DNA of 64,000 bases. Origin: Cyanobium sp. NAT70. GTDB lineage: Bacteria > Cyanobacteriota > Cyanobacteriia > PCC-6307 > Cyanobiaceae. Shown piece after piece: positions 37,395 through 48,847 of this stretch. The stretch covers positions 1-64,000 of the forward strand of contig NZVB01000073.1 in assembly GCA_002701375.1 (NCBI GenBank). Reading direction: 5' to 3'. The notes under the pieces were generated by a model. It saw nothing but the letters and a program-made list of their open reading frames with translations. It was not told the origin of the DNA and ran no database searches. The first letter of the stretch is position 1. Each line of letters begins with the position of its first letter. Both the position numbers and the translations under genes were made by a program.

Positions 37395-38321
37395 TCAGTG
37401 GGTGGTTTCCACCAGTCCACTTTGGATTCCTGTTTTGCGTAGTTTGCGAAGTGCTCGTTGAACGACCTGTCGGCAGTATTCCCTTGAGCAATTCATGTGG
37501 CGAGCAACTTCCGCCAAGGTCCTCCACTCGTGAGTTCCATCCAAGCCAAAACGCAATGTGACAACCGTTCGTTCTTTGGGGGTGAGATTGGCCTTGCTTA
37601 AGAGCGTCCACACCGAGGCTGTTCGCTCGGCGATTTCTGCCCGCTCCATAGGGGGTAATTCATCACTAGGCAACACGTCCACAAGCTCTGAAGGATCTGA
37701 TTTGGACTTCACCACTCCTTGAAGGCTGACCGTGACACTCCGCAATTCGCAAGCCAATAAATCTTCAACTTCTGAGATTGGAATCTCCATAAATTCAGCG
37801 ATTTGCTCCGTGGAGGGGCTTAGCCCGTAACGCTGCATTAATCGCGCCTTGGCTGCGCGGAGCTTGGTTAGTTTTTCATTGACATTGACTGGGATCCGAA
37901 TGGTGCGGCTTTGGGTGGAGAGGGCACGGTTCAGTCCTTGCCTGATCCACCAGTAGGCATAAGTTGAGAAACGATGGCCACGGGTTGGGTCGTATTTCTC
38001 GACGGCTCTTGTCAGACCAAGAGTTCCCTCCTGAATGAGATCAAGCAGGTCTAGACCTTTCCCCTGGTAACGCTTGGCCAAATTCACAACCAATCGCAAA
38101 TTAGAAGTAATCATTTGGTTTTTTGCTCGTTCGCCACGCCGAATCACAATTTTTTCATCATCGCTGTACTCACATTCGGGCCCACTCCCTCCAGCGAGGT
38201 GACAGCGCTCTGTAATGGCAACCATGGCTTGGACCTTTCTTCCCATCATCAGTTCCTGCTCAGGGGTCAGCAGCTGGTGGCGGCCGATTTCGCCAAGAAA
38301 AGCACTCAGAGAGCTCACCAT
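37395..38321 (-). CDS. Group 2 RNA polymerase sigma-70 factor
   Basis: NLRLVVNLAKRYQGKGLDLLDLIQEGTLGLTRAVEKYDPTRGHRFSTYAYWWIRQ; regions 3 and 4 present. Confidence 0.93.
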   Translation of the reverse strand: MVSSLSAFLGEIGRHQLLTPEQELMMGRKVQAMVAITERCHLAGGSGPECEYSDDEKIVIRRGERAKNQMITSNLRLVVNLAKRYQGKGLDLLDLIQEGTLGLTRAVEKYDPTRGHRFSTYAYWWIRQGLNRALSTQSRTIRIPVNVNEKLTKLRAAKARLMQRYGLSPSTEQIAEFMEIPISEVEDLLACELRSVTVSLQGVVKSKSDPSELVDVLPSDELPPMERAEIAERTASVWTLLSKANLTPKERTVVTLRFGLDGTHEWRTLAEVARHMNCSREYCRQVVQRALRKLRKTGIQSGLVETTH

Positions 38322-38721
38322 CTGATTCCTTGCACTGAATTGAACCTAGAACCAAAGGGTTTTCATCCCGTGGGTGTAATAAAGAGTTCGGAATTCATTT
38401 TTAATGCATGATTAAACAGTTTCTTCTCCTAGATGAAGACAATCTTCAGGGTAATTGCTGAGAGCCACGCGTTTCTCAGCCGAACTGCTTGCCTCGGCAG
38501 CATGCATGCCTTGAATAGAGGAATAGAGATTGAAGCCGCCAGGGAGAGTCAACGCCTAACTAGTCAAATCAAAGTAGGTACATATACCCTGGAGGTTAAG
38601 AATATGTATAGAATTTGTTTTGAATACGCTGATTTTGATGGGGGTGGATTGTTTGTTGTTCGTTGGTGATCAGCAGGGCGTTGGTTGTTTTTTGAAAATC
38701 GGAGCTTAAACCTGTTTTCGA

Positions 38722-39195
38722 TCAGCTTGGCAGCCCAACACCACGGGCCATTAGACTTGCCATGAATGGAAGACTCGCAAATGCAACAAGCTCAATGTTG
38801 ATCACCCAGCCAATGCGATTCGCGACAACATCACTAACTTTGGGCAGTTCGTCTTTGCGTAATGGTATCGCCCAGCTAATATATGTGATAGTTGGATATA
38901 ATGATAATGCTCCAGCTGTTAAGTAGAGGCCAACTTTCCACCAAAACAATGGGTTTTGGGTGTAAAAATCAGTTCCTTGCCCATAATGTAAAACACGAGC
39001 GATGCCGCTGAGTAACAGTAAGAGAGCAAATAGGCCGTAAATGATATCTGTGATGATGAGTTTGGTTGCAGTTTGTTTGTTGGGGTTGGCTTGAATCCAA
39101 ATGCGTTCAGCTGTCAGAGCTGCAATGCAAACCATGAATGACAACTCATGTACATAGGCTGCCCCCGCTCTCGCCAGCACATCAGAAGCCATCAT
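38722..39195 (-). CDS. DUF2214 family membrane protein
   Basis: MMASDVLARAGAAYVHELSFMVCIAALTAERIW...YGLFALLLLLSGIARVLHYGQGTDFYTQNPLFWWKVGLYL. Confidence 0.75.
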   Translation of the reverse strand: MMASDVLARAGAAYVHELSFMVCIAALTAERIWIQANPNKQTATKLIITDIIYGLFALLLLLSGIARVLHYGQGTDFYTQNPLFWWKVGLYLTAGALSLYPTITYISWAIPLRKDELPKVSDVVANRIGWVINIELVAFASLPFMASLMARGVGLPS

Positions 39196-39724
39196 TAAGA
39201 ACGTTAAAGAGTTACATCGTAACGTGTGAGCAGTCATGCATGCTGTTCTGCTCTTGCCAGGCGCCAAGCAAGAGCAGCTTCAATGACAGCGTGCTTGATC
39301 TAGGACTGTGATTACTTCGATGCAAAGGATTGGTTTGTCGTTGCTGGCGTGTATTGAAATTAAATTGTTCTGATCAAGAATTAATGACTGAAAGTCTTGA
39401 CGCTTTTGTACATAATTTTCATGGAGTTAGATGCTGCTCGGGTGGCTGATTGCTTGGGAGGGTTGTCGTGGTTTCATTTTTGGTGAAAAATTTTTCGAAT
39501 GGATGTTCATCTTTCATTGGCTTTCTTTTACGCTGGCCTTGGTTTCTCGGGTGGCGTCCGATCCTTGGTCGAGCTTGAGGATTTTGATTGGTCACTGCGA
39601 TTTTTTCTAACTCCATTTTCGATTAAATTGCCTGCGAAGCTTTGTTGTCTGGGTGATTTCATCCTTGCATGTCATGAAGCTGTGCTTTGTGTTGCTGAAG
39701 CAGCTCTTTGATATGGAAAGGGAG

Positions 39725-39760
39725 GGTGTCATGTAAGAGGTGTCATTTGGAAGGTGTCAT
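39725..39760. repeat. Three direct GGTGTCAT repeats at 14-nt spacing
   Basis: Starts at 39725, 39739 and 39753. Confidence 0.7.
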
Positions 39761-39904
39761 GTATCGTTGATTTGGATCATTAGTTTGCTTCGCAGGCCGG
39801 GTGTTATGACAACTGGGAGGAATTCCGATGTGAGTTGGCATGATTGACGCGCCAATCCGAACCGTGCATAACAGTCATCCTCATGTTCAGTTGATGTTGA
39901 TCTG

Positions 39905-40537
39905 ATGCAAGCAGATCCATGTCCCCCTGCTGCTGAAGTCCGCGTGCTGGACCAAGTTTTGCAGCGTCAACAACCAGGATTAGAGATCAGAGGATATTCG
40001 CCTCGCTTGGCTACGACGATGTTTGGTCTGCCGAGTCTCAAGCATTGGTGCGTCTGGATTGATCCCAATCCCGAACCGGTTGATCGTTGGAGCCTGCGTT
40101 GGAGGCGCGGCGTTGATTCGGCACTGCGTCAGTGGAGTCAGCTTCTGCCAATCACGCTTGTAGAGAATCCTGATCGTGCTCAGATTCGTGTGCGGCGTCA
40201 GCGGCCTCGACGCCGGCGCACATCCACCGGTTGGCGTGCAAGCAATGGTCGCAGCATCTTGCAACTTGTAGAACTAACGCGCGATGGTCAGCGTTGGCGC
40301 GAACCACTCGTGGAGGTTCTTGTTTCACCTGAGCTCAGAGCGCAAGTCTTGGAGGCAACAGCTCTACACGAACTTGGTCATGCCTTTGGACTTTGGGGGC
40401 ATAGTGATCAATCGTCTGATGCTTTAGCGGTTCATCAAGGGTCTAAACCTGTTCTCCAGCCCACGCTGCGTGACAAACAAACTTTGCAATGGGTGCGTCA
40501 ACAAAGCAATCGCTTCGGATTGATCTCTGAGGATTGA
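39905..40537 (+). CDS. Metzincin/matrixin-like zinc metalloprotease
   Basis: ATALHELGHAFGLWGHS matches HExxHxxGxxH. Confidence 0.75.
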   Translation: MQADPCPPAAEVRVLDQVLQRQQPGLEIRGYSPRLATTMFGLPSLKHWCVWIDPNPEPVDRWSLRWRRGVDSALRQWSQLLPITLVENPDRAQIRVRRQRPRRRRTSTGWRASNGRSILQLVELTRDGQRWREPLVEVLVSPELRAQVLEATALHELGHAFGLWGHSDQSSDALAVHQGSKPVLQPTLRDKQTLQWVRQQSNRFGLISED

Positions 40538-41206
40538 TCACTCGCGGCGTGGTGCTCCTCGACGTTCGGCGAGTTTTTCCTGGACCTGTCTCCAGTTCAC
40601 GCCGTGGTGAGCGAGAGCAACTTGCAGATGGAAGATCAAATCAGCTGCTTCTCCAACAATTTCATCGCAGACATCGTCTTTGCAAGCCATCACGAATTCT
40701 GCACTCTCTTCGCCGATTTTTTTAAGAATGCGATTGTCTCCTCCTTCGAGGAGCTTATTCGTGTAACTACCAACCTCTGGCTTGCTTTGACGGTCGCGAA
40801 TCACACGAAACAATTCGGTGCATGCATCTGCGGGAGGTTGTAAAGCATTTTTTCCACCCTCTGATCGTTCGTCACGATCTTCGTAGAAGCAGCTGCGGGC
40901 GCCGGTATGGCAGGCCACATCACCCTTTTGTTCAACGCTGATCAACAGCACATCCGCATCACAGTCGTAGCGGATCCCTCGTACGGTTTGTGTGTGACCG
41001 CTAGTAGCCCCCTTGTGCCAAAGCTCTGCACGGGATCGACTCCAGTAGTACACCTGGCCGCTGTTTAGGGTGTGTTCAATAGACTCTTTGTTCATCCAGG
41101 CCACCATCAGGACAGCGCCGTCGAGCCAGTCCTGTGCCACGGCAGGGATCAGTCCCGCATCGTTAAATCGGAGTTGACTGATCAATGAGGAACTCAGTTG
41201 GGTCAT
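40538..41206 (-). CDS. hisIE: Bifunctional phosphoribosyl-AMP cyclohydrolase/phosphoribosyl-ATP pyrophosphatase
   Basis: [62 protein letters not shown]. Confidence 0.95.
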   Translation of the reverse strand: MTQLSSSLISQLRFNDAGLIPAVAQDWLDGAVLMVAWMNKESIEHTLNSGQVYYWSRSRAELWHKGATSGHTQTVRGIRYDCDADVLLISVEQKGDVACHTGARSCFYEDRDERSEGGKNALQPPADACTELFRVIRDRQSKPEVGSYTNKLLEGGDNRILKKIGEESAEFVMACKDDVCDEIVGEAADLIFHLQVALAHHGVNWRQVQEKLAERRGAPRRE

Positions 41207-41916
41207 CAGCGGGCTTAACGGGTTTGGCTTGGAAAGGGCTTCAAACTCGACCTTTTAAGGTCTTGGCGGCTTTCATTTGTGATCCTTCAGATAAGATCAT
41301 ACAAGTGAGAATGAGCTTAAATCGATAGAGTGATGACACATCTGAATTTCAAACTCTAATATCACGGTTGTAATTTGGTTGCTTGAGACTGTCCTTAAAG
41401 CTGCCTAGAAACTTTTTGTTTTGTTGTTTTTGTGTTTTTAAAAGCTCTAACTCATGCCTTGTTAGGTCATACTTGAAGTCTGTGCTTCCTGGCCGCTCGC
41501 TTGTTGTTGCTATTGTGTCGAATACCGTTGGTTACTCTAAAAGGATCGTCCACATTGTTTGCTCTAGATTGTGTTGTATTTCGGCGCAACAAGAAATAAA
41601 CTTTGTACTTGATTGATCAGATTCAGGCGCTATTTGGCGGGATAATCAGGCAAATTGTGGTTTGATATAATTTGTTTTTGAAGGGAGAAATCAGTGTATT
41701 GATGTCCGCTTTTTTGGACGACCACTTTCCCAATTGATGCACGGTTCTGAGTTCGTTTCATCGAGTCTCGAACCGTTACCTTAGTGATTGTAGAGGCGCA
41801 TGTGGTTCCTTGGCTCTTCGGACACTGTTGACGGTGAACGCCAACAGTGTCCGCGCTGCTGATGCCTGAATGTGTTTCTTCTGCTGCTCAAGGCATTTAT
41901 CGCCTACAAGTTCGTC

Positions 41917-42402
41917 GTGCTACTACCTCCCAGTACCCACTCCTGCAGCAAGGTTTTCGAGGATTATCCCTGTTGTCATCGACAATGGAACCATGCGGGA
42001 CATTGCAGATTTGTACACGGCTATAGCCGCAGCTTCACATTGTTTTTTGGGGCTCAATCCCTCGATTGTTGCGGCTTTGTGGTGGATTTCTCAAGCCTCC
42101 GCCCGTTTGAACAACGGTTGCGCGATCAATTTGATCACACGTTTCTTGTCAATGCCGATGATCCATTGCTGACCGAATGGCAGCGGCTGCACGAGCTTGG
42201 CGCTCTGGATCTGCGTGTGATGACGAATGTGGGTATGGAGTCGACAGCTGCGCTGGTTTGGGGCTGGGCGAATGATCTTTTGCATCAGAGGGACAAGGGC
42301 CGCACTTGTTGTTGGTCTGTGGAGGCCCGTGAAAATCACCGGAATGCCGCCACGTACAGCGCAGTGCCTGATTGGTTTGGTGTTGTCAACACTGAGCTAT
42401 AA
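41917..42402 (+). CDS. 6-pyruvoyl-tetrahydropterin synthase / QueD-like protein
   Basis: CHRQWNHAGHCRFVHGYSRSFTLFFGAQSLDCCGFVVDFSSLRPFEQRLRDQFDHTFLV; GTG 41917 chosen as likely start. Confidence 0.72.
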   Translation: MLLPPSTHSCSKVFEDYPCCHRQWNHAGHCRFVHGYSRSFTLFFGAQSLDCCGFVVDFSSLRPFEQRLRDQFDHTFLVNADDPLLTEWQRLHELGALDLRVMTNVGMESTAALVWGWANDLLHQRDKGRTCCWSVEARENHRNAATYSAVPDWFGVVNTEL

Positions 42403-42965
42403 AGTCTCGGTTGCCATAGAGAACAACCATGGCAGAAAGCCGAAGATGTTTTTGTGAGAATTGGGCGTAGTTTGGCAGCTGTCCAGCGCATTCATTGAGT
42501 GATTCACCTGTCGTCAGTCAGATATGCCTTCAGGGATATTCATCGAGCGGATCAACGTTGTAATTGGCATCCATTTTTTCGACGTAAGGATGGCTTGTTG
42601 GTTCTTGAGGGAAAGCTTTTGTTCGGAGGACCAACAGCTTTTTTGGTTTAGGTCATGTGTTTGAGGAGGGGACGGGGCGCTGTTAGAAGGATGTTGAATC
42701 TTGTATTCGTGTCCTCGTGAGAAAGGATTTCCACGTCTGGTAAATTTCACATGGTTGAATGTGGCTTGAAAGTTTGATTTTATGTGGATTATTTTGTTGT
42801 TTGTAACATGATCTTTGATGGTGCTCTTCCCTATGGGTAATGCCTGGTACGTTCTGTTTGTTGGTTTCAAGTCGAAAAATGACTTTCGCTTGAAGGAGGG
42901 GATTAATGGTTTGCATCATTATCCGCACTGAAATCAATAATGTTGATCCGTATTTTTGCTAGGGG

Positions 42966-45554
42966 TTAGCTTAATGCTAATCTTTCAGCTTCGACATCCA
43001 CGTGAATTTGATGTCCTTCACTGAAAAGTCCGCTTAATATCGCTTTGGCAATGGGTGTTTCTAATTCACGCTGGATTGCTCTTTTAAGCGGACGTGCTCC
43101 ATAAACAGGATCATAACCAACGTTTGCAAGCCAGCTAGAGGCATCGTCGCTGAGCTGTAAATCTAGTTTGCGTTCTTCCAAGCGACGGCGCAGACGCTCG
43201 ACCTGTAAATTGACGATCTGTTGTAGCTCTTTCCTATCAAGGCTGCGGAAGATGATTTGATCATCAAGGCGGTTGAGGAACTCGGGTCGAAAATGGGCCT
43301 GTAGGGCATCGTTGACTCGACGTCCCATTTCCATATGGTTTGCAGGATCGCCTGCAAGTTCAAGTATTGAAGAACTACCCAAGTTACTGGTCAGGATCAA
43401 GACAGTATTTGTAAAATCCACTGTGCGTCCTTGGCCGTCTGTAACGCGACCGTCATCAAGAATCTGCAGCATCACATTGAACACGTCAGGGTGTGCTTTT
43501 TCGACTTCGTCGAACAAGATCACCGCATAAGGACGGCGTCGTACTGCTTCGGTAAGTTGACCACCTGCTTCGTACCCCACATATCCCGGAGGCGCGCCAA
43601 TCAGTCTGCTGACCGTGTGCTTCTCCATGTACTCCGACATGTCGATGCGCACCATCGCATCGTCACTATCAAAAAGATGGTTGGCTAGGGCTTTACAGAG
43701 TTCTGTTTTTCCAACACCTGTTGGACCAAGAAAGAGAAAACTAGCGATTGGACGATTGGGATCACTGAGTCCAGCTCGTGAACGTTGGATGGCGTCAGCA
43801 ACGGCAGTGACTGCTTGGTTTTGTCCGATCACACGTTGATGTAAGTCATCCTCGAGATGGAGGAGTTTATCCATTTCACTTTGCACCAACCTCGCCACAG
43901 GAATGCCTGTCCATTTCGCGATCACCTCTGCGATGTCGTCCTCACTCACCTCCTCTCTGAGCAAAGTTTTGTCACCAGCTTCGTCTTCCGAGAGTTGCTC
44001 TTCTTTCTGCTGCAATTGTTTCTGCAGCCCTGCCAGGGTTCCGTATTCAAGTTCGGCAGCTTTGTTGAGGTCGTAGTTGCGTTTGGCTTGCTCCACTTGC
44101 AGTTGAACTCTCTCGATTTCTTCTTTCAGAGACGAAAGGTCATCAATCGCGCCCTTTTCCTGCTGCCACTGCGCGTTCAGCGCACTTTGTTGCTCGCTTA
44201 GTTCAGCAAGTTCACGTTCTAGCCGTTGCAGGCGTTCCAAACTGGCGCTGTCTGATTCACGCCCAAGCGAGAGTTTCTCCATCTCCAATTGCAAGATCTT
44301 GCGATCGATTTCATCGATCTCCTCGGGTTTGGAGGTGATCTCCATTTTGAGTCGAGCTGCGGATTCATCGACCAGGTCGATCGCTTTATCGGGTAGGAAA
44401 CGGTCAGCGATATAGCGGCTGCTCAGCACAGCGGCAGCGACGAGAGCACTGTCAGCAATTCGAACGCCATGATGCACTTCGTAGCGCTCTTTCAGACCAC
44501 GCAAAATTGAAATGGTGTCTTCCACGGTGGGCTGATCGATCAGGACCTGTTGGAAACGGCGCTCGAGAGCAGGGTCTTTCTCGATGTGTTGTCGGTGCTC
44601 ATCCAGAGTGGTCGCACCGATGCAGCGCAATTCGCCGCGAGCGAGCATCGGCTTCAGCAAGTTGCTGGCATCCATAGAGCCACCTGTGGCTCCAGCGCCT
44701 ACAACCGTATGAATTTCATCGATGAAGAGAACGATTTGCCCTTCTGAGGCGGTGACCTCTTTGAGAACGGCTTTGAGCCGTTCCTCGAATTCACCGCGAT
44801 ATTTGGCACCGGCGATGAGTGCACCCATATCGAGCGCAATCAGTTGTCGGTTTTGCAAGGCCGAGGGCACGTCGCCATTCACGATGCGCTGGGCTAACCC
44901 TTCCACGATTGCTGTCTTGCCGACGCCAGGTTCACCGATTAAGACCGGATTGTTTTTGGTGCGGCGGCTGAGAATCTGGATGGTGCGACGAATCTCATCA
45001 TCCCGTCCGATCACTGGATCGAGCTTGCCTTCGCGAGCGGCCTCGGTGAGGTCTCTGCCGTACTTCTCCAGAGACTCATAACTGCCTTCGGGGTTTTGAT
45101 CTGTCACCGACTGATTGCCTCTCACCGCTTTGATCGCCTCCTTTAGTTTGTTGTGATCAACACCGGCCTGACTCAAGAGCTGTCGTCCGCACCGTTCATC
45201 TGCGGCAAGGGCGAGCAGTAGATGCTCAATAGAGATGTAACTATCGCCAAAGCTATTTCGTTGTTGCTCCGCACGGTCGAGCGTTGTGTTGAGTCCGCGT
45301 CCAAGGAAAACTGAATCTGGCGTTGAAGTCAGGCTGGCTTGCCGTTGAAGGTGCTGTTGAACTGAGGTTTCGAAACTATTGATGTCCACGCCGGCTTTGC
45401 TGAGGATGCGGCCGGCTAGTCCGTTTTGTTGCAAAAGAGTGAGGAGGAGATGTTCGGTCTCCAGCTGCTGATGACGTGAGGTTTGTGCCAGTTGCTGAGC
45501 GGCGACGATAGCGGCCCAAGCTTTTTCGGTGAACTGTTCCGCCGTAGGTTGCAT
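42966..45554 (-). CDS. clpB: ATP-dependent chaperone ClpB
   Basis: Two AAA+ modules ([31 protein letters not shown]), N-domain, coiled-coil middle domain. Confidence 0.97.
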   Translation of the reverse strand: MQPTAEQFTEKAWAAIVAAQQLAQTSRHQQLETEHLLLTLLQQNGLAGRILSKAGVDINSFETSVQQHLQRQASLTSTPDSVFLGRGLNTTLDRAEQQRNSFGDSYISIEHLLLALAADERCGRQLLSQAGVDHNKLKEAIKAVRGNQSVTDQNPEGSYESLEKYGRDLTEAAREGKLDPVIGRDDEIRRTIQILSRRTKNNPVLIGEPGVGKTAIVEGLAQRIVNGDVPSALQNRQLIALDMGALIAGAKYRGEFEERLKAVLKEVTASEGQIVLFIDEIHTVVGAGATGGSMDASNLLKPMLARGELRCIGATTLDEHRQHIEKDPALERRFQQVLIDQPTVEDTISILRGLKERYEVHHGVRIADSALVAAAVLSSRYIADRFLPDKAIDLVDESAARLKMEITSKPEEIDEIDRKILQLEMEKLSLGRESDSASLERLQRLERELAELSEQQSALNAQWQQEKGAIDDLSSLKEEIERVQLQVEQAKRNYDLNKAAELEYGTLAGLQKQLQQKEEQLSEDEAGDKTLLREEVSEDDIAEVIAKWTGIPVARLVQSEMDKLLHLEDDLHQRVIGQNQAVTAVADAIQRSRAGLSDPNRPIASFLFLGPTGVGKTELCKALANHLFDSDDAMVRIDMSEYMEKHTVSRLIGAPPGYVGYEAGGQLTEAVRRRPYAVILFDEVEKAHPDVFNVMLQILDDGRVTDGQGRTVDFTNTVLILTSNLGSSSILELAGDPANHMEMGRRVNDALQAHFRPEFLNRLDDQIIFRSLDRKELQQIVNLQVERLRRRLEERKLDLQLSDDASSWLANVGYDPVYGARPLKRAIQRELETPIAKAILSGLFSEGHQIHVDVEAERLALS

Positions 45555-45652
45555 GTAGGCTCTCGTTTCAGATCAATCAGATCAATTCAAGTTATTGGGA
45601 TTTTTGAATGTGATGGGGCGGCAAACCGGATCCGTTTTTTACAGTTCACCGA

Positions 45653-45871
45653 ATGCTTGTCATTTCAATGGTGAATCAGGACCTGAGGGACCGTTTGGTT
45701 GCCCGAGTATTGGAGCAGTCTGCCAAGGCAGGGGGGGAATTGGAACGCAGTTGCTGGATGGTCGTTCATGAATATCATCATGGTGTGATGCCCACTGAAT
45801 ACGATATTAGGGAAATTGATGAGGATTTATATTTAGCTGTTTTAGCTGCATCCCGTCAAACTCAGCAATAG
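45653..45871 (+). CDS. Hypothetical small protein
   Basis: MVNQDLRDRLVARVLEQSAKAGGELERSCWMVVHEYHHGVMPTEYDIREIDEDLYLAVLAASRQTQQ. Confidence 0.55.
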   Translation: MLVISMVNQDLRDRLVARVLEQSAKAGGELERSCWMVVHEYHHGVMPTEYDIREIDEDLYLAVLAASRQTQQ

Positions 45872-46727
45872 CCCTAAAACGTTGGATTTTTCCTGGTTTG
45901 GTGCAAATAAAAGCTGCCCAATAGTCGTTAAATGGATTAATTGGCTTGGCTCAGAATAGATCTTTTCGTGAAAAATTCAAATCGACGTCAGTTGTTCAAC
46001 TTTGTGAGCCATGCTGGGGCTGGCTCTTGGTAACGTAGTGATCATCGGGCCTTCCCCTATATGCCCTGGCTTTTAGAGCATATCTGCTTTGAATGAATGA
46101 TCTCAAATTTGACGCATTTTCCATTGTGGTTCTGGCGAGGACTGCATCAGGTTTTGTCGCGTGACATAGGTCTTGGTAGGACTGCGTAATAATGTTAAAA
46201 GTGTTGCCGATTGTGTAGAGTGGATTGATTGATCACAGGCTTTTAAATGTACGTCAGAAGGTTGGTTATGGTTGAGTTCTCCTTGCTTGGCTAAGTATGA
46301 GGGGAAAGCTAGAGATAAGTCTTTGCTCAGTGCGATGATTGAAATAATATGAGGCTTGGCCCGTGAAAATTTATGCCTTACGCTAGAGGATCATTGCATG
46401 CATTTTGCAGATTTTCTTTTTGAGGTGTTTGCAAAATTAACTCTCTTAGTTGATGCAGAAATGAATATCCATGATGTCGTTACTATGGCTCGGTCAGTTC
46501 CAGTTGGCGGGGAGGAGGGCCGTGATCTGACGTCTAACTGTGTTTGAGGACTTGTTAATCTATTGACTGTGTCTGCGATTCCGCTCCTTGTTTCTGTGAT
46601 CCATATATGTAAACATCTTATTAGAATTCGATCAATGCATAAGAGTTGAATCCTGGAGATCGGGTCTGGTTATGACTTGCGGAATTAATCTCTTGTGCCT
46701 GCTGTGATGTATGTCGTGATATTAGAT

Positions 46728-46946
46728 TTATGAACGAAAAGAATTGCTAATTTTATTTTGGTCAAACCATTGTGCAACTCGAGTTGAGGGTGAGTCTTCG
46801 TTGAGGTCATGACTGGTCACATCAAAGCCATATTTTTGAGCTATTTTTATCCACTCTTGAACGTTTAGGCAAGTTTTTAGTTCTCGGCGCAATGAGGGTG
46901 AGCGCTCTGATGCACGCACAAAACGATTGAGTGCATCACGCGTCAT
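46728..46946 (-). CDS. Nif11-like domain small protein
   Basis: MTRDALNRFVRASERSPSLRRELKTCLNVQEWIKIAQKYGFDVTSHDL; GGAGAAGGA just upstream of ATG 46944-46946. Confidence 0.65.
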   Translation of the reverse strand: MTRDALNRFVRASERSPSLRRELKTCLNVQEWIKIAQKYGFDVTSHDLNEDSPSTRVAQWFDQNKISNSFRS

Positions 46947-47310
46947 TCCTTCTCCATCCCAGTTCAGCCTGTTGTTCAACATATGTAGCCACTGCAATAA
47001 TCTCATCCTCGGTTAATTCTCCAGAATAAGAAGGCATTGCATTCTTACCATCTTCAATTTGATGTTCAATGGCTTCGAGAGGATCTTGCTGATATTCCTC
47101 AAGATGTGCGTTCAAATCTCTGATTTTTAATGTTCGACTAGCTCGAATAACATTCCCTCCCCCCATGTGACACGCAGCACAATTTGTGGAGAAAATCTGT
47201 TCCCCTTGGTTGTTGAGCATCTCTGTGCTGGACGCCAGCACTGGATTGGCCGAAACGATCGGCAGAATCAGGCTCAGAAGTATCGAGAACAGACCGATGA
47301 GTCGTGCCAT
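46936..47310 (-). CDS. petJ: Cytochrome c6
   Basis: GEQIFSTNCAACHMGGGNVIRASRTLK, AMPSYSGELTEDEIIAVATYV, signal peptide. Confidence 0.9.
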   Translation of the reverse strand: MARLIGLFSILLSLILPIVSANPVLASSTEMLNNQGEQIFSTNCAACHMGGGNVIRASRTLKIRDLNAHLEEYQQDPLEAIEHQIEDGKNAMPSYSGELTEDEIIAVATYVEQQAELGWRRNDA

Positions 47311-47382
47311 GCGATCTTTGTTGTTTTTACTACGCTATCCAGCTTGAGGTTCAAATGTAAGATCTGGGTGGACTTAAAGACA

Positions 47383-47426
47383 CAAAAAATCAGAGATCAC
47401 TGGCCAGAGGCGGCACAGGTGATCTC
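47383..47426 (-). terminator. Probable terminator downstream of petE
   Basis: GAGATCAC (47393-47400) / GTGATCTC (47419-47426) with A6 on the left (T6 on the minus strand). Confidence 0.5.
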
Positions 47427-47453
47427 CGGAAGAAGAATGTAAAGAAATTAAGT

Positions 47454-47813
47454 TTATTCGACGATCACTTTGCCGACCATTCCCGCGCCACGATGCGGTT
47501 CGCAGTAAAAGTCGTAGCTTCCAGCGTCAGTGAATGTTTCTTCCCAGGATTCTCCAGGTGCAAATGCAAGATCTGAATGTGTGTACTCGTCATGCCCTTC
47601 GAATACGGCATTGTGAGGAGCCAGCTTGTTGTTAACAAATTTGACAGTATCGCCGGCCTTGATTGTCACTGAGCTCGGCTCAAATGCCAGCATTCCAGCG
47701 TCGGTCCCTAATTTGACTTCAACAGTCGCTGCATTGGCAGTACCAATGTTTAATCCTATTAAGATCAGTAAAGCGCAGCTAACAGCTGCGAGTGACCGGA
47801 AGAGGGTCTTCAT
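47454..47813 (-). CDS. petE: Plastocyanin
   Basis: APHNAVFEG...[20 protein letters not shown] type-1 copper site. Confidence 0.97.
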   Translation of the reverse strand: MKTLFRSLAAVSCALLILIGLNIGTANAATVEVKLGTDAGMLAFEPSSVTIKAGDTVKFVNNKLAPHNAVFEGHDEYTHSDLAFAPGESWEETFTDAGSYDFYCEPHRGAGMVGKVIVE

Positions 47814-47836
47814 GAGCAGAAATAATTTCGGATATT

Positions 47837-48847
47837 TTAACCGATCCTTGGTTTACCGCGCTGAGGGAGACCTGAATCTGCCAAAACCTCTTCTAGGCTT
47901 GCTGCATGACTGGTGCTGCCGAAACGTTCCGGTGGACTGGCGGGCTCATGAATGAAGTGGCGCTGTCGAATGCTGAACCGGTCCCACTCATTGATATCGA
48001 TTGGGAGGATCCTGATCAGGAATTCGATTAACCAGGGCCATAGCGGAATTCCTGGGGTGCGTCGGACCCCACGCCAGCGACAAAGGGTTGCGACAGCATC
48101 ATTGACGCTGATCGCAGGTTGTCCCATCACAATCCGTCGCAATGCCCCTTGGCCAGGTTCCCGATTGGGTTGATGAGATGTGGTGGTGAACTGCCCGCAA
48201 ATGCGGGCGATATCTTCGGCGTGGATGAAATGAAAGCTTGCATCAGCTCGCAACCATCGCGCCAGCCAAAGCCATTGACTTGCTTCCGCTAGCCCTTGTG
48301 TGAGGTAACTCGTCGGGAAGGGACTGGTTCCATCCAATCGCCCACCGAAGACGAGGGTTGGAAACACGGCAATGATGCGGTCTGCCAAGGGATGGGTCTC
48401 TAGGTCTTGCAAGCAGCGGGCCTTGGTTTGGATGTATTCCGTGCCGTAGGCCAAGGCTTGTGGCAGGGGTTGAAGATTGCGGTCGAGGATGCTGGCCGTG
48501 GAGAAATAAATAATTTGTTCGATGACCGCTGGATTGAGCAGCTGCAACATTCGTTTCACCGCAACAACATTGACTTGTTCAGCACGTTCCGGATCTCCCC
48601 AGGCCGTGGCTGTGTGAATCAGACGAGTGACGGTTGTGAGCTCGGCGATGAAACGGTCTGTGTTGCGAAGGTCGCCTATCAGCAGTCTAATTCTGGGGTG
48701 ATTAGGCGGAACTGCTGTTAATTTTTGGGGATCTCTCAGCCAAAGTAGTAACTCTGCTTCAGTGTGATCAAGCAGCCATCGTGAAATATATTGACCAACG
48801 CATCCACTGGCGCCGGTAACAAGAATTCGTGCTTGCTTTGAACTCAA
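47837..48847 (-). CDS. NAD-dependent epimerase/dehydratase family protein
   Basis: [19 protein letters not shown] Rossmann motif, extended SDR features. Confidence 0.88.
   Translation of the reverse strand: MSSKQARILVTGASGCVGQYISRWLLDHTEAELLLWLRDPQKLTAVPPNHPRIRLLIGDLRNTDRFIAELTTVTRLIHTATAWGDPERAEQVNVVAVKRMLQLLNPAVIEQIIYFSTASILDRNLQPLPQALAYGTEYIQTKARCLQDLETHPLADRIIAVFPTLVFGGRLDGTSPFPTSYLTQGLAEASQWLWLARWLRADASFHFIHAEDIARICGQFTTTSHQPNREPGQGALRRIVMGQPAISVNDAVATLCRWRGVRRTPGIPLWPWLIEFLIRILPIDINEWDRFSIRQRHFIHEPASPPERFGSTSHAASLEEVLADSGLPQRGKPRIG

Noticed and set aside
39725-39760. CRISPR array
   Set aside because: Only three 8-nt repeats with 6-nt spacers; no CRISPR-type repeat or cas genes anywhere in the window
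42530-42634. 34-aa minus ORF VLRTKAFPQEPTSHPYVEKMDANYNVDPLDEYP
   Set aside because: Reads protein-like but too short with a TTG start; noted for conservation testing only
46356-46547. 63-aa plus ORF in AT-rich intergenic region
   Set aside because: No family, no conserved neighbour; cannot separate from chance
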